Part shown: positions 45,701 through 52,713 of the stretch, in pieces | How positions within the stretch are numbered: the stretch's first letter is position 1 | Layout: each line of letters starts with the position of its first letter | Assembly: GCF_009932555.1 (NCBI RefSeq) | Contig: NZ_BLJO01000004.1 | Span: 710,428 to 763,140, forward strand | DNA from: Steroidobacter agaridevorans | Lineage (GTDB): Bacteria > Pseudomonadota > Gammaproteobacteria > Steroidobacterales > Steroidobacteraceae | Direction: 5' to 3' | DNA length: 52,713 nt | Notes under the pieces: model-generated | Told to the model about the DNA's origin: nothing | The model's database searches: none | The model's input: the letters and a program-made list of their open reading frames with translations, nothing else | Made by a program: the position numbers and the translations under genes

Positions 45701-48700
45701 GACAGTGCCCGGCCTGTATGCCACTCCGCTCATCCACGATTGGGATGGCGATGGCTTCGAGGACCGGCTCTACAGCAACGGCGGCACCTTGTTCGTCAGC
45801 CGCTCGACCGGCACGTCGTTCGAGCAACCTGTTTCCACCGGCGTTCCCTACTACGGCGATCAGCCGGTGAATGCCACCGTGCTGGACATGGACGGCAATG
45901 GCCGTCGGGACATCATTTACCTGGATACCGGCGGCCAACTCCGGCACCAGAGCAATCCGAACGGCCGCTCCGAGCTGGTCACGGCCATCACCGATGGATT
46001 CGGCAACTTCGCGCGCTTCAATTACAAGTCGACCGCGGCGGGCAACTGCTACACCGGATCCTCGACACCTCCGGCGGCGAACACGCATCTGCGCGCAGTG
46101 AGCATCGGCATGCTCGTAGCGTGCGGCGTGGAGATCAGCGATGGCAATGGCAGCTCTTATAACTTGAGCTTCGCTTACGAGAACGCCAGGTTGAACGTAC
46201 AAAGACGCGACTTCGCGGGATTCTCGCGCAGAACCGTCACGGACAGCCGCAACAGCGTTGCCACTCGCGTGGATCTGCACCAGCAGTTTCCTTATCGAGG
46301 CATGGTGAGCTCGAGCCGTGTCAGTCAAGGCGGCAGCATCGTCAGCGAGACCACCAACTCGCCCACTAGCCTGACGTACTCCAGTCCGACCACGGGTCAG
46401 CAAACGAGCTATCCGTATGTCTGGCAGGCCGTGACCAATCTGCGCGAGGTCACGGGCGTGCTCGCCAATTCAGTGGTTGCAAGAAAGACCATCACGGTGG
46501 GGCTCGACAGCTACGGCAATCCGACCTCGACCAGCATGTCGCTATTGGATCTGCAGACGGACTCGCCGCTCTACAACGTCACTTTGTCACGAAGCACAGC
46601 CGAAACGATCCATAACGATGCGGCCACCTGGTGCCTGGGTCGTTCCAATCGCACGACGTTCACCGAATCGCTCGGTTCGTCATCCAGATCTCACGTCACC
46701 TCGCGCACCGTCGACTATGCGGCGTGCCGCGTGGAAGACGAGACCATCGAACCGGATTCGGTCGCTACAGCGGCGGAGAGGCTGTTCATCGATTACACGT
46801 ACGATCCCGAGGACTGCGGCAACCTCAGCTCGGTGCGCGTGGACGGCTTGTATGCCGACGGTACGGCCATGCCGTCGCGAACCACGCAGATCGGTTACAA
46901 CACCGCTTCGTGCCGCTTCCCGACCAGTGTCACCAATCCCCTGAACCAGACGGAGTCGTTCGGCTTCGACGATCTTCTGGGTGTGCCGCGGACCCATACC
47001 GATGCGAATCAGTTGCAGACGGTTTGGGACTACGATGCCTTCGGGCGTCTCAAGTCCGAGACGCGTCCCGATCAGACGTCCACGCACATCACTTACGGAA
47101 GCTGTGCCAATGGCCAGTGCGGAGTCACGGGCGCTCGCTGGCAGCAAACAACTGCAGAAAGGGATCGCGACGGCCTGGAGATCGTGCGCCGGATGCAGGC
47201 GCTCGATAGTTTCGATCGTCCCATCTTCGAGCAGGCGCAGCGGGCCACCGGTCCCTCGTCCGGATCGTTGAGCAACGTCCGCAAGACTTACGACGCTTTC
47301 GGCCGGCTCTCGACCGAGAGCGTTCCGTACAGCGCCGGCGGCAACGGCGCTCAGCGCTATCTCTACGATCTGCTCGGTCGCGTGACTCGCTCCGAGTTGC
47401 TTCGGGCCGATAACACGATCGATCGCTACACCGAGCTTACTTACGCGGGACACAAAGTCAGCATCCGCAACCCGCGCGGACACACCACGCAGCGTTTCTT
47501 CGATCTGTTTGGTCAACTGCGTAAAGTCGTCGATCCCTCGCCGGGAGGAACGACCGAGTATTCCTATTCATTCGACAGCGCCGGTCTGTTGGCGACGTCG
47601 GCCATCGACAATGCCGGCAACGTGTTGACGAGCAAAACCAATCGGCGCGGCTTCAAGCTCGAGCAGAGCGACCCGGATGCCGGCGTGTGGCAGTACAGAT
47701 ACACGTCGTTCGGCGAGCTGACCCGGCAGATCGACGCCAAGAATCAGCAGGTCGATTTCACGTACGACCCGCTGTCGAGGATGAAGACTCGTACCGAGCC
47801 GGAAACGCCGGGCGTGCTGACGCAGTGGAATTGGGGCGCGTCCGCGGCGTTCAAGAACATCGGTCAGATGGAATCCGTGACGGCGGCCGGCGGCTACATC
47901 GAATCGTACACTTACGACGGGTATGGTCGACCCAATCACGTCACGTACAACTACGGCGCGGACGGCTCTTACGATATCGATGTGGGGTACAACGCGGCGG
48001 GACTGCTCGACACACTGACCTATCCCGCGAGCAGCGGCGCCAATCGGTTCCGCGCGAAGTACTCATATCTGTATGGCCAGCAGGTCCAGGTCAAGGACGA
48101 CTACGCCAACACGACGCTGTGGACCCTGGCGAATACCAACGACCGCGGCCAGGTCACGCAGGAAACCTTCGGCAACGGCCAGCAGATCGTGACCGGCTTC
48201 GACGCGCTGACGGGCCTGGTCAGCAGCGTCAGCTCGGGTGTTGCCGGTTCGACCACGAATCGGCAGAACCTCAGTTATCAGTGGGATCCGAACGGCAATC
48301 TGGAGTCGCGCACCGATCTCAATCGCTCGAATCTGAACGAGACCTTCACGTACGACGCGCTCGACCGGCTGCAGAACGTGTACCGGCTCGGCGTGCAGAC
48401 GCTGTCGCTCTCCGTCAATGCGATTGGAAACATCACGCAGAAGTCGGATTTCAGCGCGTCGACGTACGACTATTCGACCGCTCAGGCTGGCTGCAACTAC
48501 TACTCGCATAGCCAGCCGCACGCCGTGCGCCGCGTAGGCACGGCGTCGTACTGCTACGACCAGAACGGCAACATGACGTCGCGCGCCGGCAGTGCGATCA
48601 GCTGGACGTCCTTCAACATGCCGAATGTGATCAACGGCTCGGGCGGCGCCTCCAGCACCTTCACATACGCACCGGATCGAAGCCGTCGCAAGCAGGTGGC

Positions 48701-50045
48701 CACTTACTCCGGCGGCGGCGAGACCACGATCTATGTGGCCGGCTTGTTCGAGAAGGTGACTTCGGGAACGACCACCTACTTCCGCCACCACGTCGCGGCA
48801 GGTCGCGGCACGGTCATACATTCGCGCCTCGCGAACGGGACGTCGCAGAACTACTACGTTTCGCCGGACCACTTGGGCAGTTCCAGCCTGATCACGGATG
48901 CGAGCGGGAATGTCATCGTCGATCAGTCCTTCGACGCGTTCGGCAAGCGCCGCAGTGCTGACTGGCTCAGCGCTCTGACCACCTCCGAGTTGCAATCGAT
49001 GGCCAACGCCACGCGGCACGGATTCACCGGCCACGAGCACTTGGACAATCTCGGCCTGATCCACATGAACGGCCGCGTCCAGGATCCGGGGCTCGGCCGC
49101 TTCATCTCCGCCGATCCATTCATCTTCTCGCCCGGCAGCAGCCAGGGCCTGAATCGCTACAGCTACGTGGGGAATAACCCGCTGTCGATGATCGACCCGA
49201 GCGGTTTTGCGGAGGTGTGCGTTTCGACTGACGTCGAGGTAACGGTCTGCGCGCCTGGCTTCAACGATCAACCGGTGAACTCAGCGATCTTCGGTGGGGG
49301 CGGCGGCGGCGGCGGCGATGGCATGTCGGCCGGGCAGGCGGCCGCTGCGATTCTCGAGACCGTGGTAGTGCATGCAAACGTCAAGCTCACTAATGTCAGC
49401 GCCTACTCGATCGCTGCCGACGGTCGGATGTCGAGCGTGACGGTGACGGAACTAGGTTGGATCGACCGGCCCGCGCCACGCAGTTCAAACCCATTCACAC
49501 GCTTCGGCGAGCCAGGCTCATTCGCTGCGAGCGGCGCGTACGAGTTTGTCAGCGATCCGGACATCTCCGATCAGGCCAAGGTAAGCACTGCCGCGGTCGC
49601 ACTGACTGTGGCAACACTGGGTCTGACTGCCGAGCTCATGCCGCTTGCGGCAGCCCCCTTGGCATTCGGGTTGGAAGTGCAAGGGATTGCCGATGGCATG
49701 CCGGCCCGGTTTGGCCCTCGGATAGTTTTCCCGCGCGGCCCGGGCGCAGCAACTGGCCCCATTCCGCCTGGTCACACATCAGTCAGCAGATGGGCGTCCG
49801 CGGAGGAAGCCGAGATTTGGATTGCTAATGGCGGCACAGCGATACCAGCCGGCATAGGAGCCGAGGGGCGTGTTTACGTCACAGCCTTCGGCGCGGCCAA
49901 ACCTGGCGGAACTGACGCTGTGCGCATAGATTTTGCAATTGACTCACGGGCGCTGCTCGGTGCCGGAAAACCAGAGTGGTTTCAGATACTTCAACCCATG
50001 CAGCGTGTGCCGATCTATAACATGTCGGTCACCTACCCGCCTTGA
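42798..50045 (+). CDS. Giant secreted RHS/YD-repeat polymorphic toxin
   Basis: This 2415-residue protein starts with a signal peptide (MNYFTRLLYLLLALVATPQV-LAQ). Domains follow in order. Four FG-GAP/VCBS-like calcium-type repeats lie at about 93-300 (GDFNGDGRADLFFQ and similar). An SpvB-like segment at about 405-470 contains YTIPLDLPAGINGVAPRLAI. A second FG-GAP set lies at about 715-1040. YD repeats at about 1390-1935 (YDAFGRLSTES, YDLLGRVTRS, YDALDRLQNV) precede the RHS core at about 2010-2137, ending RYSYVGNNPLSMIDPSGF. A variable tip of about 278 residues follows, with a Gly run and a terminal domain starting near GHTSVSRWASAEEAEIWI. That domain has a loose ADP-ribosyltransferase-like layout (SRW strand, helix, VYVT strand), but I cannot confirm it. 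ATG 42798 gives the cleaner signal peptide; 42786 is the alternative. An immunity candidate follows within 17 bp. Confidence 0.9.
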   Translation: MNYFTRLLYLLLALVATPQVLAQTSMSAQDYAFIGVEYKPTPSLLYIGRDASKLSGTAALDNGFLTENVIYSRQSWASNYLGLQWSLEVYNFIYADFDGKNGPDILMQSKAGGASYLLLADSNQNFTGASQSFANPAFGLDWSEAKHKIIPGDFNGDGRADLFFQATSAAGDSAILFAASSGAPFSSSAWVYSWSDNGNPVEGLNWSTQAAVVHAADFNGDQKTDFFVQAKPKFVTIDFDVPFPVPTYPAEMSGIVLSYSTGSAPVFATADLLSRHERGVDWSPNNANVIVGYFNGDNRADILLQARRSGGTTYLLTTDGNTQLTNGVAMPGSQWSSTSSQLIPMGFPNGSGYSSGLIFQTLDAGGINQQATSIAAGVSPSFQRMYDTTGTYPGMAGVRLGGQPNISIDGEAQYTIPLDLPAGINGVAPRLAISYNHNSKAGQLGPRWDITGLSNITRCPKTFAQDGVTTGMTLTANDAYCLDGRRLRHVSGPYAQTNSTYRTEIETYSLVKVTGHNSYGPTAFEVRGKDGYIYEYGNTEQSRIATTLGGATITNTWALNRVSDRAGNAMEVTYDIESGHAYPARITYGGNQSRGIQPQVWIEFNDDPTLGSDLPPSDVSWWFGGLAKYHYYLTSIHISIEGSQQSLPWRTYNFQYATRGNGPDGRPLLSSIQECVYSGYESRLGCGSPTSVEWNVSSKGWGQTDASYSSGPWEAGVAGDINGDGYEDTYYVEMTGPTEWGDYSRFLRVRWGSATGPGASELVLPTDYGSGGLMFLPTDLDSDGRTDLLIMNYGTWYWLRYHNGAFVFTDTGVPTSGAIPSGPWGIWEMTDVDGDGYEDLVNIGANQNQLRIRYHNHDGSAGFEGGTTTYNVGFNMVRIGAGQSMRAFGGIDVDGNGRGDLIAQASATNYTARVLYSTTSGFTVGETLNSVAVDIDANSDHCTDLVSNTQLWISKCMLSGASALNAPVTVPGLYATPLIHDWDGDGFEDRLYSNGGTLFVSRSTGTSFEQPVSTGVPYYGDQPVNATVLDMDGNGRRDIIYLDTGGQLRHQSNPNGRSELVTAITDGFGNFARFNYKSTAAGNCYTGSSTPPAANTHLRAVSIGMLVACGVEISDGNGSSYNLSFAYENARLNVQRRDFAGFSRRTVTDSRNSVATRVDLHQQFPYRGMVSSSRVSQGGSIVSETTNSPTSLTYSSPTTGQQTSYPYVWQAVTNLREVTGVLANSVVARKTITVGLDSYGNPTSTSMSLLDLQTDSPLYNVTLSRSTAETIHNDAATWCLGRSNRTTFTESLGSSSRSHVTSRTVDYAACRVEDETIEPDSVATAAERLFIDYTYDPEDCGNLSSVRVDGLYADGTAMPSRTTQIGYNTASCRFPTSVTNPLNQTESFGFDDLLGVPRTHTDANQLQTVWDYDAFGRLKSETRPDQTSTHITYGSCANGQCGVTGARWQQTTAERDRDGLEIVRRMQALDSFDRPIFEQAQRATGPSSGSLSNVRKTYDAFGRLSTESVPYSAGGNGAQRYLYDLLGRVTRSELLRADNTIDRYTELTYAGHKVSIRNPRGHTTQRFFDLFGQLRKVVDPSPGGTTEYSYSFDSAGLLATSAIDNAGNVLTSKTNRRGFKLEQSDPDAGVWQYRYTSFGELTRQIDAKNQQVDFTYDPLSRMKTRTEPETPGVLTQWNWGASAAFKNIGQMESVTAAGGYIESYTYDGYGRPNHVTYNYGADGSYDIDVGYNAAGLLDTLTYPASSGANRFRAKYSYLYGQQVQVKDDYANTTLWTLANTNDRGQVTQETFGNGQQIVTGFDALTGLVSSVSSGVAGSTTNRQNLSYQWDPNGNLESRTDLNRSNLNETFTYDALDRLQNVYRLGVQTLSLSVNAIGNITQKSDFSASTYDYSTAQAGCNYYSHSQPHAVRRVGTASYCYDQNGNMTSRAGSAISWTSFNMPNVINGSGGASSTFTYAPDRSRRKQVATYSGGGETTIYVAGLFEKVTSGTTTYFRHHVAAGRGTVIHSRLANGTSQNYYVSPDHLGSSSLITDASGNVIVDQSFDAFGKRRSADWLSALTTSELQSMANATRHGFTGHEHLDNLGLIHMNGRVQDPGLGRFISADPFIFSPGSSQGLNRYSYVGNNPLSMIDPSGFAEVCVSTDVEVTVCAPGFNDQPVNSAIFGGGGGGGGDGMSAGQAAAAILETVVVHANVKLTNVSAYSIAADGRMSSVTVTELGWIDRPAPRSSNPFTRFGEPGSFAASGAYEFVSDPDISDQAKVSTAAVALTVATLGLTAELMPLAAAPLAFGLEVQGIADGMPARFGPRIVFPRGPGAATGPIPPGHTSVSRWASAEEAEIWIANGGTAIPAGIGAEGRVYVTAFGAAKPGGTDAVRIDFAIDSRALLGAGKPEWFQILQPMQRVPIYNMSVTYPP

Positions 50046-50062
50046 CTAGAGGAGGATCAACC

Positions 50063-50344
50063 ATGGCATCGGTCGTCATCAGTGCCGAAAATGGAATCGT
50101 CGTGCGATTGGCAGCGCTGCGCGCGAAAGGAATTCAGTTCAAGCGGGTGCTCGATGCCATGGAGGTGGACAAGCCGTTGGACAAAAACGAAGACATTGCT
50201 TCGTTCGGTCCTCACTTTGGGCGCGAGGCAGCCGACGAGTTCCAGCGCAGACTGGAGAGTCTTGGCCTCGTCTACATCGACGACTTCTTCATCTTCTCAG
50301 GAGATTTTCCCGATTGGACTGCTTTCCAAATGGAGTTGCGTTAG
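50063..50344 (+). CDS. Candidate immunity protein for the main RHS tip
   Basis: This 93-residue soluble protein starts at ATG 50063 with an excellent AGAGGAGGATC site, 17 bp after the toxin stop. It is acidic with alternating strands and helices (VVISAENGIVVRLAALRAKG, then AADEFQRRLESLGLVYIDDF, ending FPDWTAFQMELR). I do not recognise the family. Its size, tight spacing and position directly behind a polymorphic-toxin tip are those of a cognate immunity protein, which is inference from context. Confidence 0.7.
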   Translation: MASVVISAENGIVVRLAALRAKGIQFKRVLDAMEVDKPLDKNEDIASFGPHFGREAADEFQRRLESLGLVYIDDFFIFSGDFPDWTAFQMELR

Positions 50345-50350
50345 CCAGCA

Positions 50351-50656
50351 ATGTCCGGTGACGATCTCAAGGAATTGCTGGAATCGATGCGGAGCTTCGT
50401 CGATGGCCGCCTTCCTGCAGAGGAGTTCGCGGATCGCTACCAGGTGCTGTGGAAGCGCCTGCGCGACTCGCGCTCCATGGAGAGCCTGAATCCATATCTG
50501 CAGCGCGCGATCGATGTCGTGTTCACGGCCATAGACGATGCCGATAGCCCTATTCACGGCCGATCGCTCAATAGTTGCGAAGCCCAACTACGGCAGGACG
50601 TTTCTGTGGTTCTGAGCGTGATCGATGGAGTGGAGCCGGACCAGTCACGGATGTAG
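50351..50656 (+). CDS. Colicin-immunity-like small helical protein
   Basis: This 101-residue all-helical protein begins MSGDDLKELLESMRSFVDGR and continues LPAEEFADRYQVLWKRL, then AIDVVFTAIDDADSP and a C-terminal helix. The order (helix, short xLxAEEFxxR turn, helix, acidic middle) resembles the colicin D immunity/self-protective colicin-like immunity family. It starts 6 bp after the first immunity candidate, so a shared transcript is likely. It may be a second or leftover immunity protein from a previous tip. Family assignment is by eye only. Confidence 0.6.
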   Translation: MSGDDLKELLESMRSFVDGRLPAEEFADRYQVLWKRLRDSRSMESLNPYLQRAIDVVFTAIDDADSPIHGRSLNSCEAQLRQDVSVVLSVIDGVEPDQSRM

Positions 50657-50675
50657 TACGACACGGAGTATGACT

Positions 50676-51011
50676 ATGAGCAAGAAAATCGTCAGAGGCG
50701 CGATCGTCACTGCCATCGTCGGCCTGGGAGTCAGCCAAGTCGCCAGTGCCGGCCCCAACTATCAGGATGGTCGGGTGATCGACATCACGATGGCGGGCGG
50801 CGAGGTGATGATCCGGCTCGATACCGGCCTTCCCGACAATTGCGCGGGCGCGCCTTACGGTTGGATGTCCATACCCGCGACAGGCAAACCGATGCAGGCT
50901 TACATACTCGGGTTGCAGTTACGCGGCGATCTCGGTGACGTGCAGATGCGTGTGTTCACTGCTGGTCTGGTGAACGGCAGCTGCAGCGTCAATCAGATCG
51001 ATCCGACGTAG
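50676..51011 (+). CDS. Small secreted protein in the toxin operon
   Basis: This 111-residue protein has a signal peptide (MSKKIVRGAIVTAIVGLGVS, cleavage ASA-GP) and a beta-rich mature part (YQDGRVIDITMAGGEVMIRL, WMSIPATGKPMQAYILGLQL). Two Cys (DNCAG and NGSCSV) could form a disulphide. GGAG seven bases upstream favours ATG 50676 over 50670. Similar small secreted proteins accompany RHS loci in other bacteria, but the role is unknown. It is followed by a strong hairpin that probably ends the operon. Confidence 0.65.
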   Translation: MSKKIVRGAIVTAIVGLGVSQVASAGPNYQDGRVIDITMAGGEVMIRLDTGLPDNCAGAPYGWMSIPATGKPMQAYILGLQLRGDLGDVQMRVFTAGLVNGSCSVNQIDPT

Positions 51012-51025
51012 CCAATTGCCAGCGT

Positions 51026-51054
51026 TGGCATCGGCGTGTTAGATGCCGATGCCA
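51026..51054 (+). terminator. Hairpin after the toxin/immunity operon
   Basis: TGGCATCGGC (51026-51035) and GCCGATGCCA (51045-51054) form a perfect 10-bp stem with a 9-base loop, 15 bp after the preceding stop. No T-run follows. Confidence 0.6.
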
Positions 51055-51096
51055 TGAATGGCACAATCCTGGATCGCTGGCTGCTCTAGCGGGCGG

Positions 51097-51108
51097 CCTG
51101 GACACCCA
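51097..51108 (+). repeat. 12-bp direct repeat, left copy
   Basis: CCTGGACACCCA occurs here and again at 52621-52632, bracketing the orphan tip, its membrane partner and the tip scrap. It could be a recombination scar or part of a dispersed repeat; two copies alone do not settle it. Confidence 0.4.
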
Positions 51109-51228
51109 TCGACCTGAATATCTATCGCATGCGCGGCTTACGGCGAGCCGTGCCGTGCTGGGAGTGGACATCTCTGGATACCCACTGAGGGAGGCCCGAA
51201 TAGGGAAGAAGGCGACGGCGCAAAGTAT

Positions 51229-52179
51229 GTGGAAAAGTATGTGGATGTCCAAAGAGGAGCTACGCAGGGATGGAATCGCTACGCGTACGTGGGCAACAAT
51301 CCGCTCAGCATTACAGATCCGAGCGGTTTCGGTGGCTGTCGTATAACAATCTGCCATCCCGACGGTCAGGAGAGTCTGAACGACGCGATCTTTGGCCACC
51401 TGGATACTGGAACGTGGGATCCGGGCGGGCCCGACTTCAATGACCTCGGCCTTGGCGTCAGCGCCGCGGACTATATGTTTAACTCGCTGCTCTCGTGGAC
51501 CAGCATGGATCGGCATGACATGCTGTCGAGGATCCAGCGGCTATCGACCACGCCCCACATAACCGCTTACAGTATCCCTCGCACTCACCAGCGCGAGCCG
51601 TTCAATCTGCCTCACCAGCCGCGGGATGCGGGGACGTCGAAGGGGAGCACAGTCGGTGGGGCAAGCGGCACGCGCTTGGCATGGGCATCTCAAAAGGGCT
51701 TTTACGTTCATCAGAACGTCACACGCGATGTGATCGGGCGTACTCTATCGTCCCGTGAGCGCGCGATTCTTGATAGGGCGCAGGTATTTGCTGATGGCGT
51801 GCAGTTTCAAGACGCCGCCTCGTCGTTCCGGCATGCAATGAGAAATCCAGATCAGACCGCGGATGAAGCAAGAGCGCTTGCGAACGAGTTTGTCAGAGCA
51901 CACTTCGCGCGAGCGTGGGCAGCGTCGACACGAGACGAAGCACTCTTCAGATTTGGGGTTGCACTTCACACGCTTCAGGACGCCACGTCACCGTCGCACG
52001 CGGGGTTCCAGCTTTGGTCTGGAAACGAAACCTTTGGAGAGCAGGCGACACACGTGCGAGCCGAAGTCTTTGACCCGGGTGCTGGCAGCGCTCTTCACAG
52101 AGCGACGGAAGCTGCGTGGCAATGGTTCCAACGCGGGGAGTTACCTCAAGGTGATCTGTTTATCTTCGGGCACGACTGA
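51229..52179 (+). CDS. Orphan RHS toxin tip, zinc-phospholipase/nuclease-like
   Basis: This 316-residue frame begins at GTG 51229 with no good ribosome-binding site and no ATG nearby. After 17 residues it enters the RHS junction NRYAYVGNNPLSITDPSGF, matching the main toxin's junction. The tip that follows first parallels the main tip (ITICHPDGQ...NDAIFG against VTVCAPGFN...NSAIFG). It then carries a helical domain with VHQNVTRDVI and FGVALHTLQDATSPSHAGFQ. The H-x3-D-x3-P-x-H spacing is like the metal site of zinc-dependent phospholipase C and S1/P1 nucleases. It is therefore probably a displaced tip, silent until recombined onto a complete RHS gene. A membrane protein gene follows within 8 bp. 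Enzyme type is by motif only. Confidence 0.75.
   Translation: MEKYVDVQRGATQGWNRYAYVGNNPLSITDPSGFGGCRITICHPDGQESLNDAIFGHLDTGTWDPGGPDFNDLGLGVSAADYMFNSLLSWTSMDRHDMLSRIQRLSTTPHITAYSIPRTHQREPFNLPHQPRDAGTSKGSTVGGASGTRLAWASQKGFYVHQNVTRDVIGRTLSSRERAILDRAQVFADGVQFQDAASSFRHAMRNPDQTADEARALANEFVRAHFARAWAASTRDEALFRFGVALHTLQDATSPSHAGFQLWSGNETFGEQATHVRAEVFDPGAGSALHRATEAAWQWFQRGELPQGDLFIFGHD
51645..51661 (+). repeat. 17-bp direct repeat, copy 1
   Basis: GAGCACAGTCGGTGGGG occurs here inside the orphan tip, encoding STVGG, and exactly again at 52540-52556 just after the membrane-protein gene. It marks a conserved seam within RHS tips. Confidence 0.7.
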
Positions 52180-52187
52180 GGACTGCA

Positions 52188-52541
52188 ATGAAAGCGAGAC
52201 TTGTCTCTGTACTATACGGCTGCTTTCTTCTCTTGCAGGGAACTGCGGCGCATGCAAGCGGTGATCCAATCGTTATCTATTTGGCTGCGGGTGGTGGAAT
52301 CGTTCAGGTCACGCTCCTCGTCTTCATATTCATTGCTCAATCCTTTCGAGCAGCGAGGGCGCCAACAGTTGCAGCTTACTTGCTCTACTTGGTGGTCGTT
52401 TGGGCATGGGTTTGGCAGTCGAGGCAATCTGCGACAATGCTGGGGGCAAGCTTAGTAGTGCTTCCGTCTCTCATCGTTGCTGCACTTCTCTGGATGGCAT
52501 CCGCCATTGGCCGTCGATCACACACAATCGCGCAGCGCTGA
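52188..52541 (+). CDS. Membrane protein, candidate immunity for the orphan tip
   Basis: This 117-residue protein has a signal-like first helix (LVSVLYGCFLLLQGTAAHAS) and about three further hydrophobic helices (IVIYLAAGGGIVQVTLLVFI, VAAYLLYLVVVWAWVW, ASLVVLPSLIVAALLWMA). ATG 52188 lies 8 bp after the orphan tip stop. Its ribosome-binding site TGAGGA overlaps that stop, so the two are coupled. A membrane location is what one would expect for protection against a toxin that attacks lipids from the periplasm. The immunity role is inferred from position. I do not recognise the family. Confidence 0.68.
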   Translation: MKARLVSVLYGCFLLLQGTAAHASGDPIVIYLAAGGGIVQVTLLVFIFIAQSFRAARAPTVAAYLLYLVVVWAWVWQSRQSATMLGASLVVLPSLIVAALLWMASAIGRRSHTIAQR

Positions 52542-52651
52542 GCACAGTCGGTGGGGGTTTCAGCTCGATCGCGCAAACATCTGGCCTGGGTAATGGGAGG
52601 GACATCCTGGGGAGGGACATCCTGGACACCCACCACGCCATCTGTGTCTGA
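52540..52651 (+). pseudogene. Scrap of a further RHS tip
   Basis: Directly after the membrane gene the frame reads STVGGGFSSIAQTSGLGNGR and runs to a stop at 52649-52651. It begins with the 17-bp sequence shared with the orphan tip (STVGG there too) and has no start codon or ribosome-binding site of its own. It looks like the remains of another displaced tip. The match is short, so this is tentative. Confidence 0.4.
52596..52632. repeat. Two tandem 15-bp repeats plus right copy of the 12-bp repeat
   Basis: GGAGGGACATCCTGG occurs twice in tandem (52596-52610, 52611-52625), running into CCTGGACACCCA (52621-52632), which is also at 51097. It may be part of a dispersed extragenic repeat; that needs the whole genome to tell. 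Confidence 0.55.
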
Positions 52652-52713
52652 GGCCCTGTTCGTCGAATTTCTAGCGAATCGCCCAATTAATCGCCATCGG
52701 CCGGCGCGACCCA

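Noticed and set aside
52596-52632. End of an insertion sequence
   Set aside because: The tandem repeats have no inverted partner, transposase gene or target duplication within the window.

Overview
The window is about 52.7 kb of high-GC DNA, densely packed with genes on both strands and with GTG starts and 4-bp overlaps. TonB-dependent receptors, a PAS/HWE sensor kinase, a Ser/Thr kinase with TPR repeats, a cytochrome P450, an Ax21-like barrel and CRP-type sites together suggest a free-living gammaproteobacterium, perhaps near the Steroidobacteraceae/Nevskiales/Xanthomonadales. That placement is inferred from gene content, not from an rRNA. I saw no rRNA, tRNA, CRISPR array, intact insertion sequence or prophage.

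Left part (1-16.7 kb): the end of ychF; a 3-hydroxyisobutyrate-dehydrogenase-type reductase; an Ax21-like barrel behind a perfect bidirectional hairpin; a sugar-acid module (kdgD, a LysR regulator, and an opposed pair of an aldarate/hexuronate-type MFS transporter coupled through GTGA to a Tat-exported alpha/alpha-toroid-like enzyme); a divergent family-I pyrophosphatase coupled to a CHAD protein; an RND efflux adaptor and pump with a TetR regulator; an enol-lactonase-like hydrolase; and a catalase with a clear terminator.

Middle (17-28 kb): a porin, a one-lobe phosphate-binding-like protein and a chemoreceptor lie in a row. An HWE sensor kinase with a single-domain response regulator and a YCII protein follow. 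Next comes the strangest locus: a secreted 142-residue protein made of ten tandem 12-residue repeats that differ almost only at synonymous positions, followed by a second small secreted protein. A perfect CRP-type box lies upstream, and a divergent membrane Ser/Thr kinase with TPR repeats lies on the other side. An old-yellow-enzyme reductase closes the block.

Right-middle (28-41.6 kb): nikR is divergent from a HupE / TonB receptor / DUF4198 / NikL-like operon, with a NikR-like operator between them, which looks like a nickel-uptake locus. A GDE-like exported glycosidase, a second alpha/beta hydrolase and an unrecognised secreted protein follow. A TonB receptor, a TetR regulator and a P450 come next; the upstream regions of the receptor and the P450 carry closely similar palindromic sequences, which suggests one small regulon.

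Right end (41.6-52.7 kb): a polymorphic-toxin locus. A GspC-like protein (TM, HR and PDZ regions) stands directly upstream of a 2415-residue protein with signal peptide, FG-GAP, SpvB-like, YD-repeat and RHS-core regions and a variable tip. Two small immunity candidates and a secreted protein follow. An orphan RHS tip resembling zinc-dependent phospholipase C/S1-P1 enzymes comes next with a small membrane protein as its likely immunity partner, then a scrap of a further tip. Short direct repeats at these seams suggest tip exchange by recombination.
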